A stretch of 64,000 bases of DNA from Prochlorococcus sp. AG-442-M23 (GTDB lineage Bacteria > Cyanobacteriota > Cyanobacteriia > PCC-6307 > Cyanobiaceae), in contig QCPW01000005.1 of the NCBI GenBank assembly GCA_003209655.1, positions 81,118 to 145,117 on the forward strand. Direction: 5' to 3'. The position numbers and the translations under genes were made by a program. The notes beneath the pieces are model-generated. The model had not been told where the DNA came from. It saw only the letters and a program-made list of their open reading frames with translations, and ran no database searches. Below, piece after piece: positions 18,644-27,699 of this stretch. Position 1 is the first letter of the stretch. The number at the start of each line of letters is the position of its first letter.

Positions 18644-19339
18644 TTAACGAAAAATTCTTTTTAAGATTATTGTCAATAAAACAGTTATAGCATTATGAGG
18701 TCTTATTTTCTTTCCTTCTTCATATGTTCTTCCATAATAATTAATTGGAACTTCATAATAAGAACTACTTTTTGATACTACTGTTGAAAGGATTTCCGCG
18801 TGCTGTTCCCACCCTCTTGTCAATAAGCTATTTGGATTTACTAAATCTCTTTTGAAAACTACGTAACAACTATAAATATCAGTAAAAGTAGTATTGTTCA
18901 TTATGTTAAATAAAAGAGTTATAAATTTATTTCCTACTTTATGCCAAAAATAATAAACTCTAGTTAATTGGGAGGCCGATAATCTACTCCCTATTACTAA
19001 ATCAGCATCGAAAAGCAAAACTGGTTCAAGGAGTTTCTTATAATCTTTAGGGTCATATTCAAGGTCTGCATCTTGAAATAATATATATTTCCCCGAGGCT
19101 TTTATAAGACCTTTTTTTACTGCTTCCCCTTTTCCGCTATTTTGGGGGAGTTTAATCAGTTTGTCGAATAAATCTTTATTTTTTTCTAATAAATTTAATG
19201 TTTTATCAGTTGAACAATCATCTATTACTATGACCTCTTTATTTACTCCTTCAATTTCAACATCAGCAACTTTTTCTAAGATTTTTATTATGGTATTTTC
19301 TTCATTATAGGCAGGTATAATTATTGAAAGTTTTATCAT
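18644..19339 (-). CDS. family 2 glycosyltransferase (dolichol-phosphate mannosyltransferase-like)
   Basis: GT-A fold enzyme of 231 aa: SIIIPAYNEENTI at the N-terminus, VIDDCSTDKT, KGEAVKKGL, and the DxD-type metal motif in FQDADLEYDP, then GSRLS. Resembles soluble Dpm1-like transferases that load sugars on polyprenyl phosphate. First gene of the surface-sugar operon; the 270 bp upstream is AT-rich and must hold the promoter. Confidence 0.88.
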   Translation of the reverse strand: MIKLSIIIPAYNEENTIIKILEKVADVEIEGVNKEVIVIDDCSTDKTLNLLEKNKDLFDKLIKLPQNSGKGEAVKKGLIKASGKYILFQDADLEYDPKDYKKLLEPVLLFDADLVIGSRLSASQLTRVYYFWHKVGNKFITLLFNIMNNTTFTDIYSCYVVFKRDLVNPNSLLTRGWEQHAEILSTVVSKSSSYYEVPINYYGRTYEEGKKIRPHNAITVLLTIILKRIFR

Positions 19340-19609
19340 TTAAGAAGTTAAAAATTTTAATGAATAAAATATAAATTTATTTATGTATTAAGCTTATAAT
19401 ATAAAAATTTAAAAAGAAATTAATTTATTTATCACAAAATAGTTCTTTATTAATTTATACAATCTAAGAATCTTTTTTAAGAAATATAGTACATTAGCCT
19501 AAAATTTTTGAGTATTAGTAAAGATATTAGTTTCAAGATAAATTTAGTATCTTTTTTTATTTTTGTAATGATTAAGTAATTTGCTAATAAAGTTCATCGG
19601 TAGTTTTTA

Positions 19610-19906
19610 ATGTCAAGATTATTATTAGTTCTTCTCTATATACTTTTATTTCTCATACCGATTTTTCTCCTATTGATTTGCAGGAAAAAATATAATCGAT
19701 CAAAAAAAACAAGAAGTCTTCCATGTTTAAAACCCTCTCTAAAGGAACTTGAATATAATCCTGATATTAATACTAATGATTGGGATTTACATAAGAATAG
19801 ATTATTAAAATTTGGCAGATCACAATATAAAGGTTTAACTTTTTTCTTAAGTTCAGAAGATAGGATTTACTACCTTTCTGATACAGGAACTAAAATTTAT
19901 TGCTAA
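19610..19906 (+). CDS. small hypothetical membrane-anchored protein, 98 aa
   Basis: One strong N-terminal membrane helix (residues 4-23) followed by a basic stretch and a soluble tail with NDWDLHKNRLLKFGRSQYKG. Stand-alone gene on the plus strand between the sugar operon and two other tiny membrane proteins. No recognisable domain. Confidence 0.55.
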   Translation: MSRLLLVLLYILLFLIPIFLLLICRKKYNRSKKTRSLPCLKPSLKELEYNPDINTNDWDLHKNRLLKFGRSQYKGLTFFLSSEDRIYYLSDTGTKIYC

Positions 19907-20137
19907 ATATTAGAAATTAAATTATTAAATATTAAAAAACGAGGAATAATAAGTGAATAGTTTTATTTCTATAAATAATTAACCTCGGAAAATTATTAAA
20001 GAAATATAAATTAACATCTATAGGCAAGTAAGAAATTATAAAAGGTGTTCAAAAAAGAGTTAAAATTAGTTTTGTTTGTTTTGACTTGCTAGGAAAATTT
20101 AGTTTAAAGACTTAATTACAAATCTAAATAAGTAGTT

Positions 20138-20389
20138 ATGAAATATTTATTTGTATTTTCTGAAAAGTTCTATAGTTTAATTGAATTGGAGTGGAATTTT
20201 TTAAAACATTTAAAGAGGAAGCGAAGAAAAAATATTTTTCTTAGATTCTCTTTTGCTCTTTTTAGTTTGCTTTCAATTTTTTTTATTTACTTTTTCCCAC
20301 CTTTTGTTTTTGGAATTTTATCAGGCGAAGGAATAAGATTTAGTATATTTTTTCTTTGGATATGGATTTTAAATTTGAAGTTTTTTTGA
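20138..20389 (+). CDS. small hypothetical membrane protein, 83 aa
   Basis: Basic N-terminal half (KHLKRKRRKN) then two hydrophobic segments. Codon use matches neighbours and the ATG is preceded by a short AT-rich leader. Function unknown. Confidence 0.4.
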   Translation: MKYLFVFSEKFYSLIELEWNFLKHLKRKRRKNIFLRFSFALFSLLSIFFIYFFPPFVFGILSGEGIRFSIFFLWIWILNLKFF

Positions 20390-20446
20390 AAAAATATTTT
20401 ATATTTTTAATTTCTACTTAAAATTAGAATTATAGTTATTTATCTT

Positions 20447-20662
20447 ATGCCAAAAATATTTAAGGAAAATAAGTTCGCTTTATTGGGAGCAAATATTTTA
20501 ATTATTGTGATTTGGGTATCTTTATCATCATTTGCTATTAATTTTTTTATTGTTGATGATGCACCTTTTTACATATATAAGATTGGATTTTTAATAAAGT
20601 TTCTTCCTCCCATTTGGGTGATTTGGTTTCTATGGATTAAGAGAGGTGGATTAAAAAGGTAG
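20447..20662 (+). CDS. small hypothetical membrane protein, 71 aa
   Basis: Two predicted membrane helices (about residues 10-33 and 45-65) and a basic C-terminus. It follows the previous small membrane gene by 57 bp on the same strand. No domain recognised. Confidence 0.45.
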   Translation: MPKIFKENKFALLGANILIIVIWVSLSSFAINFFIVDDAPFYIYKIGFLIKFLPPIWVIWFLWIKRGGLKR

Positions 20663-20756
20663 AAATAAATCGGCATATTTACGGGTTTACACTTAATCAG
20701 AATAACTTAAGCTTTGTAAGCTTACTTGAATTTATTCTTGTGAGAATTAGGTAATT

Positions 20757-20793
20757 AGAGATCGTTTTCAGCTAAAAAACGATCTCTTTTTTT
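20757..20793 (+). terminator. strong intrinsic terminator, possibly of a small RNA
   Basis: Perfect 12-bp stem AGAGATCGTTTT (20757-20768) with AAAACGATCTCT (20776-20787), 7-nt loop, then T6. It lies 95 bp after the nearest plus-strand gene, with a smaller hairpin (AAGCTTtgtAAGCTT) between, so it may end a small RNA from about 20670 as well as the upstream mRNA. Confidence 0.8.
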
Positions 20794-20814
20794 ATTAATA
20801 ACTTTTAATCAAAC

Positions 20815-20852
20815 TTAAAAAGTGTTTATCAGTATCCCTATTGGTAAACACT
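20815..20852 (-). terminator. intrinsic terminator of hli cluster 1
   Basis: Inverted repeat AGTGTTTATC (20821-20830) and GGTAAACACT (20843-20852), one G-T wobble; read on the minus strand it is followed by a T-run. It sits 31 bp after the last gene of the hli cluster. Confidence 0.7.
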
Positions 20853-20882
20853 CATGACAATTGAAATTAAATTTAAGAAATA

Positions 20883-21062
20883 TTAAACAGGTAATCTACT
20901 ATCTATTTCTACGACACCTGAATCCATTAGACGACCAATCTTTATAACTAATGACATGTCTAATCTCGAGAATTCTGATTGATTTTCAGTAATCCAATCT
21001 AATTCTGATAAAGTTATTACTCCAATTGTATTAACTTTAAGAAAGAGTAAGCCTAAATTCAT
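20883..21062 (-). CDS. small protein of the hli cluster, 59 aa
   Basis: Soluble helical protein with VNTIGVITLSELDWITENQ, suggestive of a short regulatory or adaptor domain. The ATG at 21062 is chosen because it avoids overlap with the 29-aa gene upstream. A start at 21095 is possible. Last gene of the cluster. Confidence 0.6.
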   Translation of the reverse strand: MNLGLLFLKVNTIGVITLSELDWITENQSEFSRLDMSLVIKIGRLMDSGVVEIDSRLPV

Positions 21063-21066
21063 TTTT

Positions 21067-21156
21067 CTAGTTAACTGCTTTTTTACCTTTCGCAATCATT
21101 ACTACTGGAACCAGTAGATATGCGAAGAAAGAAATGAGGAAAAAATCTAAGTTCAT
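21067..21156 (-). CDS. 29-residue single-helix membrane protein
   Basis: Starts MNLDFFLISF and has one hydrophobic helix ending in a basic tail (IAKGKKAVN). It lies 1 nt after the hli gene upstream and 4 nt before the next gene, so position supports it more than length. Such one-helix proteins often accompany photosystem assembly factors. Confidence 0.5.
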   Translation of the reverse strand: MNLDFFLISFFAYLLVPVVMIAKGKKAVN

Positions 21157-21157
21157 C

Positions 21158-21301
21158 TTAAAAAATTCCTGGTATTATCCAGCCAAATAAGCCATAATTT
21201 ACAACTAATGCAAATAAACCCATCATTGCCATTCTTCCATTAGTTCTTTCAGCATTTTGCCAGTAGGTTGGTTTTGAGTTTTCCATTGTATTTGTAGTCA
21301 T
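21158..21301 (-). CDS. hli: high-light-inducible protein (HLI), 47 aa
   Basis: One chlorophyll-binding-type helix with ERTNGRMAMMGLFALVVNY, the LHC/HLI signature ExxNGRxAMxG, and the C-terminal GWIIPGIF. HLI proteins bind chlorophyll and carotenoid and protect photosystem assembly under high light or nutrient stress. A near-identical copy is at 34860-34988. Confidence 0.92.
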   Translation of the reverse strand: MTTNTMENSKPTYWQNAERTNGRMAMMGLFALVVNYGLFGWIIPGIF

Positions 21302-21316
21302 TTTTTGAAGTAAGTT

Positions 21317-21463
21317 TTAAACGAAACCTGGAATTATTTGTCCAGTTGTTAGATATGCACCAATTGCAGCTATGAGACCAATCATTGCAAACCTTCCGTT
21401 AAGTGTTTCTGCAACAACTTTTTCTTTTTCGATTGTTTTTGTTTTAGTGTTTGTTTCAGTCAT
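21317..21463 (-). CDS. hli: high-light-inducible protein (HLI), 48 aa
   Basis: Signature ETLNGRFAMIGLIAAIGAY and the TTGQIIPGF tail; a basic, acidic-alternating N-terminus (TIEKEK). Its counterpart in the second cluster (35020-35280) is fused to the upstream one-helix protein. Here the two are separate genes 17 bp apart and in different frames. Confidence 0.92.
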   Translation of the reverse strand: MTETNTKTKTIEKEKVVAETLNGRFAMIGLIAAIGAYLTTGQIIPGFV

Positions 21464-21480
21464 TTTTTTGGTAAATTGAT

Positions 21481-21576
21481 TTAGTTTTTGAAGTCTTGTA
21501 ATTGCTTATAGCTATATAAGATAATTATTACAGTGAAAGAAATTACAAAAAATAGAAATTCATCTAGTGGACTCAT
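21481..21576 (-). CDS. 31-residue one-helix membrane protein of hli cluster
   Basis: MSPLDEFLFFVISF start, a single hydrophobic helix and short polar tail (YKQLQDFKN). Matches in sequence and position the N-terminal 30 residues of the fused HLI at 35020-35280, which is the main reason to trust it. Confidence 0.65.
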   Translation of the reverse strand: MSPLDEFLFFVISFTVIIILYSYKQLQDFKN

Positions 21577-21624
21577 AAGCTTTGACCAGCTTTTTATAGA
21601 GTTCAAGAGAGAGTGGTTCCATTT

Positions 21625-21831
21625 CTAGAAGATTCCAGGAATGATCTGACCTGTTGTTACATATGCGCCTAGCAATGCAACAAAACCGATCATTGCCCAA
21701 CGACCGTTAACCTTCTCGGCATTTTGAGGATAACCGTCATATGAGACAGACTCATCGATATATGGACGAGTTTCAGAAGGGAACATATTCTGCCTTCCAC
21801 CTGATTCTGTTGTTACTTGTGAATTAGCCAT
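21625..21831 (-). CDS. hli: high-light-inducible protein (HLI), 68 aa, long N-terminal form
   Basis: TTESGGRQNMFP then SYDGYPQNAEKVNGRWAMIGF and a TTGQIIPGIF tail: the full HLI signature on an extended polar N-terminus. ATG at 21831 fits the paralogue at 35280-35489; an upstream in-frame ATG at 21864 adds 11 hydrophobic residues and is less likely. First gene of the cluster, so the promoter is in the 296 bp upstream (21832-22127). Confidence 0.92.
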   Translation of the reverse strand: MANSQVTTESGGRQNMFPSETRPYIDESVSYDGYPQNAEKVNGRWAMIGFVALLGAYVTTGQIIPGIF

Positions 21832-22127
21832 TGCTAGTTGTGTAATTGTTAATAAATGTAACACAAGTATTAATCAATGTAAAGAAAAGTGTGAGAATAT
21901 TCTAAATTAAGTGTTATGTGTTTCATTTAAGATACATAATTGTCACAATCTTAGATAAACTTATAGATTTTGTTTTGATACTTAAAAATATTTGGATATT
22001 TTTTAGGTGATCCTTTTTTAATGTTAATTATTTCTTGATGAATCTTTCGGTTTAATGCATTAGTGGTTGATAGGTTATGTTTTATCTCCTAGTAAGATTA
22101 AATCGCATATTTTTAGGATCGTTCTGG

Positions 22128-22418
22128 CTAGCCAAAATTATGGGATACTTCTGTCCAGCCATATTGTTGCAGCTCGTTCCATTTTTCCCAAGCTGTGTCT
22201 AGCGGGATTTTGCTAGAGGATTTTAGCCCTGCTGGCTCTCCTAGGTGATCTGTGTAAAACAGATGAGTGTAAATCATGATATTGTTCTTTTGTGATTTTG
22301 TGCATATTACGAAGAAAATTAGTCTGCTACCCTCAGCGTTAAGAAGGCAGCCGCTGGGTGTATCAATACTACTGCCGTAAGAATAGTTAGACCAAATATT
22401 AGCCCCTCCAAGTGCCAT
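22128..22418 (-). CDS. DUF1651-like small protein, 96 aa
   Basis: C-terminal AWEKWNELQQYGWTEV matches the W-x-x-L-x-x-x-GW pattern of the DUF1651 family common in Prochlorococcus; a clearer member lies at 35922-36179 beside the second hli cluster. N-terminus is unusual (MALGGANIWSNYSYGSS). Function unknown. Confidence 0.6.
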   Translation of the reverse strand: MALGGANIWSNYSYGSSIDTPSGCLLNAEGSRLIFFVICTKSQKNNIMIYTHLFYTDHLGEPAGLKSSSKIPLDTAWEKWNELQQYGWTEVSHNFG

Positions 22419-22550
22419 TTAATATACAGTACACGTGTACTATTTATTGATATATTCTATTAACCTATTTGTCAATAGTTTTATTGGATTAAATACTTAT
22501 TTACTAATTAAAAATTTCTACTTTAATTAAGGAAATATTTATATTTATCA

Positions 22551-22733
22551 ATGAACCATAGAGAAGACTTAGAGTTTGAGCTTCAGAAAGTTACTCTGGC
22601 AATACAAGAAGTTATTGAGGATGTCTACATTACTGATGAGGAAAGGCAAGAAAGAATAAAAACACTAATTAATTTCAAAGAAGCAATAATCTGCAAGGGA
22701 AGGGAACTTCGTATTGAATTAGAGGCAGCATAA
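22551..22733 (+). CDS. small helical hypothetical protein, 60 aa
   Basis: Strongly charged alpha-helical protein (LEFELQKVTLAIQEVIED, then DEERQERIKTLINFKEA) with no membrane segment. Possibly a small adaptor. Monocistronic. Confidence 0.55.
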   Translation: MNHREDLEFELQKVTLAIQEVIEDVYITDEERQERIKTLINFKEAIICKGRELRIELEAA

Positions 22734-22815
22734 AATTATCTATTTTATTTTTGATAGCTAAAAGCAATAAAGGATTGCTATTATCATTTAATTAAATAAA
22801 TCATGATCGATCTTA

Positions 22816-22977
22816 ATGTCGCCTGGAACAACTGATTTGATACTTCTTATATTGTTTTTTGTGGGTCTACAAGCTTGGTGGATTATTCCAATAATTAAAA
22901 AGAATAATATGATCAATAAAAGAGGTGAAGAATTAAAAGAAGAAATTAAGCAGCTAGAAAAACTATACAAAAAATGA
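22816..22977 (+). CDS. 53-residue membrane-anchored protein with helical tail
   Basis: ATG at 22816; MSPGTTDLILLILFFVG membrane helix, then a charged coiled-coil-like tail (GEELKEEIKQLEKLYKK). Convergent with selO, 9 bp between stop codons. Function unknown. Confidence 0.55.
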   Translation: MSPGTTDLILLILFFVGLQAWWIIPIIKKNNMINKRGEELKEEIKQLEKLYKK

Positions 22978-22986
22978 ATTCAGCGT

Positions 22987-24690
22987 TTAAGAAGAACAGC
23001 TATAATGTGATATTCCTCCATTATTAAAGAATTCTCTCGGTTTAAGTTGATTGTATTTTTGAGATATTTCAATAGATTGCTCTTCATATGGATTACTTAA
23101 GATTGATTGTAATTCATGAATTAAGTTGTAATTACCCTCCTCAGCCTCTTCATATGCAGGAACTATCATCCATTCACGCCAAGTATATTTTGGGTTTACC
23201 TTTTTCATTGATTGAGATATTTTTTTCGGATCATTATGTGTCTTTATACAACCTTGCCATTTCTTGAGCCAAATATTCCACTTTTCATCAAGCTCTTCAT
23301 TAAGAGGTAAGTAGAAGCTTTCTTTTAAAAGAGATATATCATCAGGAATATTAGAAAGCTTTCTGAAGAAAATAGTGAAGTCAGTCTTAGAAATAATCAT
23401 AAGATTGAAAAGCTCGTTAGTAAGAGTGTCATTGTATTTTTCTGTGCCAAGCTTCTTTGCCCACATTAATTGCATTTCTTTTTCCATTAATTTAGAAAAA
23501 TCATTTTTGATTTTTTCAAGTTTCTCTATATTTTCCTTATTGTCTAAAAGTAATGGTCGGAGTGATTTACAAAACATCTTAAAATTTATTTCGGCTGCAA
23601 AGGGTTGATTGAAAAATGAAAAATGTTCTCCACCTCCTGTCCAGGGTTGAAATCTTGGGTCAAATAATTCACAAAAACCAAAAGGACCATAGTCCAGAGT
23701 AAATCCTCCTGCAGCACAGTTATCGCTGTTGAAATTACCTTGGCAATAACCAACTCTCATCCAGTTAACTACTAGTGATATGAGTCTTTCTCGAAATAAA
23801 TAAGCTAACTTAATAACCTTTTGACTAAATGAGTTACTATGATCAATTTGCCCTTTATAGTTTCTATATATAAGATGTTGCACAATGATTTTGAGTTCAT
23901 TAAAAGCATCATTATGTGAATTACTTCGAACTCTACGAGCAAATAGTTCGAGCTGACCTACTCGCAAAAATGATGGTGCTACACGCGTAGTAATTGCGGC
24001 ATGATTATCAACCATAACATCAGGTTCAAAATACTTAGAGCCCTTCTTGTACCATGGCCTTCTAACTATTTCTGTTCCCGATACATATAGTGTCAGAGAT
24101 CTTGATGTGGGAATTCCTAAGGCATGCATCAATTCTTGTGCGAGAAATTCACGAACGCTTGATCGTAGGACAGCTCGACCATCCGCACCACGACAATAAG
24201 GTGTAGGTCCTCCTCCCTTAAGTTGCATCTCCATTCTTTTCCCATTAAATAAACCTTCAAATATAGAAATTGCTCTACCATCTCCATATCCATCACCTGT
24301 ACCAAAAGGACACTGCTGTGTATATTCAGTTCCATAAATAGACAATGCATACCCTGTGGCCCAGCCAAATGGTTTTATTACGGAATCAGCCACTTCGATA
24401 TCCCCTGAAAAAAAACTTGAAAAATTTGGATCTTTTGTGAGGTCAGAACTTAATCCTAATTCTTCAAATAATGTTGAGCTATGCGCAATATATTTTGGTT
24501 CGGGAATTGGTGTTGGAGTTACAGGAACATAATGGCCTGAATATACTGGTCTAGGCTTGTGATCATTGCCATCATTTGTTGACTGGGGATCAGCTTTTAG
24601 AGAATTTATTAAAGAAAAATCTGCTAATTGTAAAAGCTCAGAAAAATTTTTTGTTTCTTTATATTTTAATGATTCAGATTTTCGTAACAT
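22987..24690 (-). CDS. selO: protein adenylyltransferase SelO
   Basis: Pseudokinase-fold enzyme that transfers AMP to Ser/Thr/Tyr of target proteins, linked to redox homeostasis. Visible motifs are GDGRAISIFEG, LKGGGPTPYCRGADGRAVLR (nucleotide binding), SSVREFLAQELMHALGIPTS, and NSDNCAAGGFTLDYGPFGF, which has the metal-binding Asn and Asp. The protein ends CSS, the conserved C-terminal Cys that is selenocysteine in animal homologues. 567 aa. Confidence 0.93.
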   Translation of the reverse strand: MLRKSESLKYKETKNFSELLQLADFSLINSLKADPQSTNDGNDHKPRPVYSGHYVPVTPTPIPEPKYIAHSSTLFEELGLSSDLTKDPNFSSFFSGDIEVADSVIKPFGWATGYALSIYGTEYTQQCPFGTGDGYGDGRAISIFEGLFNGKRMEMQLKGGGPTPYCRGADGRAVLRSSVREFLAQELMHALGIPTSRSLTLYVSGTEIVRRPWYKKGSKYFEPDVMVDNHAAITTRVAPSFLRVGQLELFARRVRSNSHNDAFNELKIIVQHLIYRNYKGQIDHSNSFSQKVIKLAYLFRERLISLVVNWMRVGYCQGNFNSDNCAAGGFTLDYGPFGFCELFDPRFQPWTGGGEHFSFFNQPFAAEINFKMFCKSLRPLLLDNKENIEKLEKIKNDFSKLMEKEMQLMWAKKLGTEKYNDTLTNELFNLMIISKTDFTIFFRKLSNIPDDISLLKESFYLPLNEELDEKWNIWLKKWQGCIKTHNDPKKISQSMKKVNPKYTWREWMIVPAYEEAEEGNYNLIHELQSILSNPYEEQSIEISQKYNQLKPREFFNNGGISHYSCSS

Positions 24691-24935
24691 TAATTTCAGC
24701 CTTCATTCTTTGGGTAAGCTTTAATTGCCTGAAAGTAAACAATAATAATCATTTTATATCGAATTTTTTCGATTTGAATTTAAAGCGATTTACTTTTGTA
24801 TGATAATTGCCAGATGCGAAGAAAAGTTCTGCAGAAAAATCAGGAAATATAATAAATTCTTTTTATAACACCTTATTTCATCATTATATTTCACCGATTA
24901 ATTTATATAAAGTTACGATAAACACCCTATTGATA

Positions 24936-26279
24936 CTAAGATGCCCAGCCTTTAACTAAGTCAAAAATACTTATGATTAATCCAAAAGCAATAATTGGAG
25001 GAGAAACCCATCTCATCATAAATTTTAAATATCTAGTCGTTTTAACCCCTACTTTAGAAGTATTAAGTTCTTTATCAAACTTACCAGGAATTACCCATCC
25101 CATAAAGAATGAAGCGAGGAATCCTCCAAATATAAGCAGTACTCCTCCAAAAATTGAATCCACTGTTCCAAGTATATTCAAATTCAATGCTGAAGGAATT
25201 CCTGCTAAAAATAGAAATAAAGTGATAATCCAGACAGATTTATTTCTTTGAAATCCAAATTTATCCATTAACGAGGAAACTGGTACTTCCAATAAAGAAA
25301 CTGAAGATGTAATAGCAGCTATATAAGCTAAAGAAAAGAAAGCAACAGCCACTATCCTCCCTGCAGTGCCATAGGAACCTAATCCTGTTGGAATAGAAAT
25401 AAATAATGCGCCAACTGTTGATTCGGAAATAGCGTCGCTCAATCCAAAGGTTAGAACTATAGGAAAAGTAATAAAGCCTGCCATTAGTCCAACTAGGGTA
25501 TCTAATGAAGCAACTCCAATACTTAATTTAGGTAAATTACTTTTTTTATTTAAGTAGGAAGCGTATGTCACCATTATTCCAATCCCTAAACTCAAAGAAA
25601 AGAATGCTTGAGTAAATGCGTTTCTTATTGTTTGAGGGTTTCTAAATTCTGCAAAGTCAAACTTCAATAAGAATGTCTTGTATCCATCCCATGCCCCTGA
25701 AAGGGTAGAGGCCCAAATTGCGAGAACCACAAGAATTATGAAAAGTATGGGCATAAAGAATCTCGTAACTTTTTCAATACCTTTTTTTATTCCCGATGAA
25801 ACTATGAGAGCAGTAAGGACAAGACTTAGTAAATGTCCTAATAAAACACTGCTCCCACTACTTATAGAACCAAAAAAACTCTCAGCTTCCCCTAGATTTT
25901 TGGGTAATCCAAAAAATAAAGAGTGAAATAAAGTATCTGCCGTCCACCCCATTATCACTGAATAATACGAGGCTATACCTAAAGGTGCAATGAAGAAAAG
26001 TATGCCTAGTGGGTACCAATTCTTTCCTCCTAGCTTGACTGGAGCAAGTAATGAACTTGCCATTGCACTTCTTCCTAAAGCCATTTCAGCTACAAAAACT
26101 GGAAGACAAACTATCAATACAATCAATATGTATAAAACCACAAAAGAAGCTCCTCCTCCTTGTGATGCTCTGTAAGCGAAGCCCCATAAATTGCCAAGTC
26201 CAACAGCACTACCAGCTGCGGCAAGAATAAATCCTAGCTTACTTGTCCATTGTTCCCTTTGAGAAATTTTTGAGTCCAA
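24936..26279 (-). CDS. sodium-dependent transporter, NSS (LeuT) family
   Basis: Twelve-helix-type symporter, 447 aa. The N-terminus REQWTSKLGFILAAAGSAVGLGNLWGF is the family signature (in part), with Na-binding and substrate unwound helix 1; helix 6 region shows AFFSLSLGIG. It would import amino acids or related amines with Na+. Substrate cannot be read from sequence. Stand-alone gene. Confidence 0.9.
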   Translation of the reverse strand: MDSKISQREQWTSKLGFILAAAGSAVGLGNLWGFAYRASQGGGASFVVLYILIVLIVCLPVFVAEMALGRSAMASSLLAPVKLGGKNWYPLGILFFIAPLGIASYYSVIMGWTADTLFHSLFFGLPKNLGEAESFFGSISSGSSVLLGHLLSLVLTALIVSSGIKKGIEKVTRFFMPILFIILVVLAIWASTLSGAWDGYKTFLLKFDFAEFRNPQTIRNAFTQAFFSLSLGIGIMVTYASYLNKKSNLPKLSIGVASLDTLVGLMAGFITFPIVLTFGLSDAISESTVGALFISIPTGLGSYGTAGRIVAVAFFSLAYIAAITSSVSLLEVPVSSLMDKFGFQRNKSVWIITLFLFLAGIPSALNLNILGTVDSIFGGVLLIFGGFLASFFMGWVIPGKFDKELNTSKVGVKTTRYLKFMMRWVSPPIIAFGLIISIFDLVKGWAS

Positions 26280-26653
26280 AATAAAAAATCTATTTCTATA
26301 TTTGTTTTATAACCGATCTGTAAAAATAATTTATAATTTTTTTGAATAAAAATATTTTTTAATAATATTTCTTTGACAATAGATTTAAAATTGTAAGAAG
26401 AATTATTTAAATTTTATAAGTCTAAATTTGATTTAATTAATGATCACAAGTTGAGAATTGATGCATCAAAAAAAGAAGATTGTTGAGTTATTAGAATAAA
26501 AAGTAATGATAAATATCTTAAAGGAGATTTCAAAGTAGCCATTCGAGCATTGAGGAGGTCAGAAAAATACTTATAATAATAAAAATAAATCTGTTTGATT
26601 TTTTTATAAAGTTCGTTTACATAGATATATATTAATTTTCTTCTACTAAATTT
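26280..26653. other. gene-free AT-rich stretch
   Basis: Upstream region of the NSS transporter gene (promoter expected at its left end). Both strands are full of stops; short remnants such as EDCxxRAL-like phrases are not convincing. No hairpin or repeat stood out. Confidence 0.4.
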
Positions 26654-26767
26654 ATGCTAATGCCTCAATCTACTTTGGAAAGTTTATTATTTTTTTTGGT
26701 GCTATCTTTATTAGCTACTTATTTAGTAAAGATTAAATATGGTTCAAATTTAAAAGTACAAAAATAG
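26654..26767 (+). CDS. 37-residue one-helix membrane protein (tentative)
   Basis: Reads MLMPQSTLESLLFFLVLSLL then a basic tail. Typical size and shape of Prochlorococcus mini-membrane proteins, but it is isolated and short, so it could be chance. Confidence 0.35.
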   Translation: MLMPQSTLESLLFFLVLSLLATYLVKIKYGSNLKVQK

Positions 26768-27079
26768 TAAATGGGATTGTTTTTTTTTGCAATAAGTTTA
26801 TGTTTTTTCTTAGAAAACATTATTCTTATAAATTTCTTGCAGAATTGTTAATTCAGCAATCTACATAAAGGTTGGCAATAAGTCAAAAAACCTTGTATTA
26901 TTCAAAACCTGAATTTGTTATTTTTTCTTTCCCCCAAAAGTTTGCTAATTAATTTAAAAGATCTAAAACTACTGAATTGGAGAATCAAGAATCACCTTAT
27001 AATTGTTAATAAATTTAATTTATATATTATGAAACATGCTCTATTAAAATTGTCTTATTTTACAGAATTGCGATGAGAT
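26768..27079. other. gene-free AT-rich stretch
   Basis: No open frame above about 25 codons with credible composition. I see no hairpin terminator or repeat here. Confidence 0.4.
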
Positions 27080-27277
27080 TTAGTAAACACCATTACAGTT
27101 GAAGCCACTGCATTCTAAAATTCTTAGAATATTTACTATGAAATTATGAAATTTATAATCAAAGAAGAATGCCCAAGTTGTAAAGATTGCAAAAGCAGAA
27201 AAAGCAAAAGCAACATATTGTAGCCAATGCGTTCCTGTGCTATCTATTCCCTTGTTTTTAGAATTAGAATTATTCAA
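27080..27277 (-). CDS. small membrane protein, paralogue of the 36186-36368 gene, 65 aa
   Basis: Polar N-terminus (MNNSNSKNKGID) then HWLQYVAFAFSAFAIFTTWAFF, one or two membrane helices, and a Cys-containing tail (ECSGFNCNG). The core HWLQ-AF-AF-WAFF-FH pattern is shared with the gene at 36186-36368 in the second hli cluster, which supports both. Confidence 0.6.
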   Translation of the reverse strand: MNNSNSKNKGIDSTGTHWLQYVAFAFSAFAIFTTWAFFFDYKFHNFIVNILRILECSGFNCNGVY

Positions 27278-27699
27278 TTTTTTTAATTTTTCTTTTATAT
27301 TAAAAAGTTTTTTCTACTAATGTTGAGAGGGTTCTAATTCTTGATAAGTTTTTAAAGTCTCTATTTTTATAAGTTTTTTATTACAGGTTAGTAATACCAT
27401 AAATCTTTATGAAGCCAGCTTAAGAAAACAAGTTTAAGTTATTGTTAAACGAATAGTTGAGTCCTCAAAAGGGACTATATAAATTTGCAATTATATTTTA
27501 AAATATTAGATAATATTGGATTAGCTATAAGTAATTTTTAAAAATTTTTAAAGAATTATTAATTTAAATTTTTAAGATATTTTTAATTAGATATACAATC
27601 TAAATCAAATGATTTTTAGGATTTTTCAAAATCAAGATTATACAAAGTTAAATTATTTTTTATAGAAATTAGGAATATTTAGGAATCAAGTTTTAAATA
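27278..27699. other. gene-free AT-rich stretch
   Basis: About 420 bp with frequent stops on both strands. It separates two minus-strand small genes and probably holds the promoter of the 65-aa gene near its left edge. Nothing else supportable. Confidence 0.4.

Noticed and set aside
22788..22970. 60-codon frame on the minus strand
   Set aside because: Antisense to a 53-codon plus-strand gene with better composition (membrane helix plus charged tail).
24129..24368. Second minus-strand frame within selO
   Set aside because: Out of frame with selO, rich in Met and Val, no motif; a shadow.
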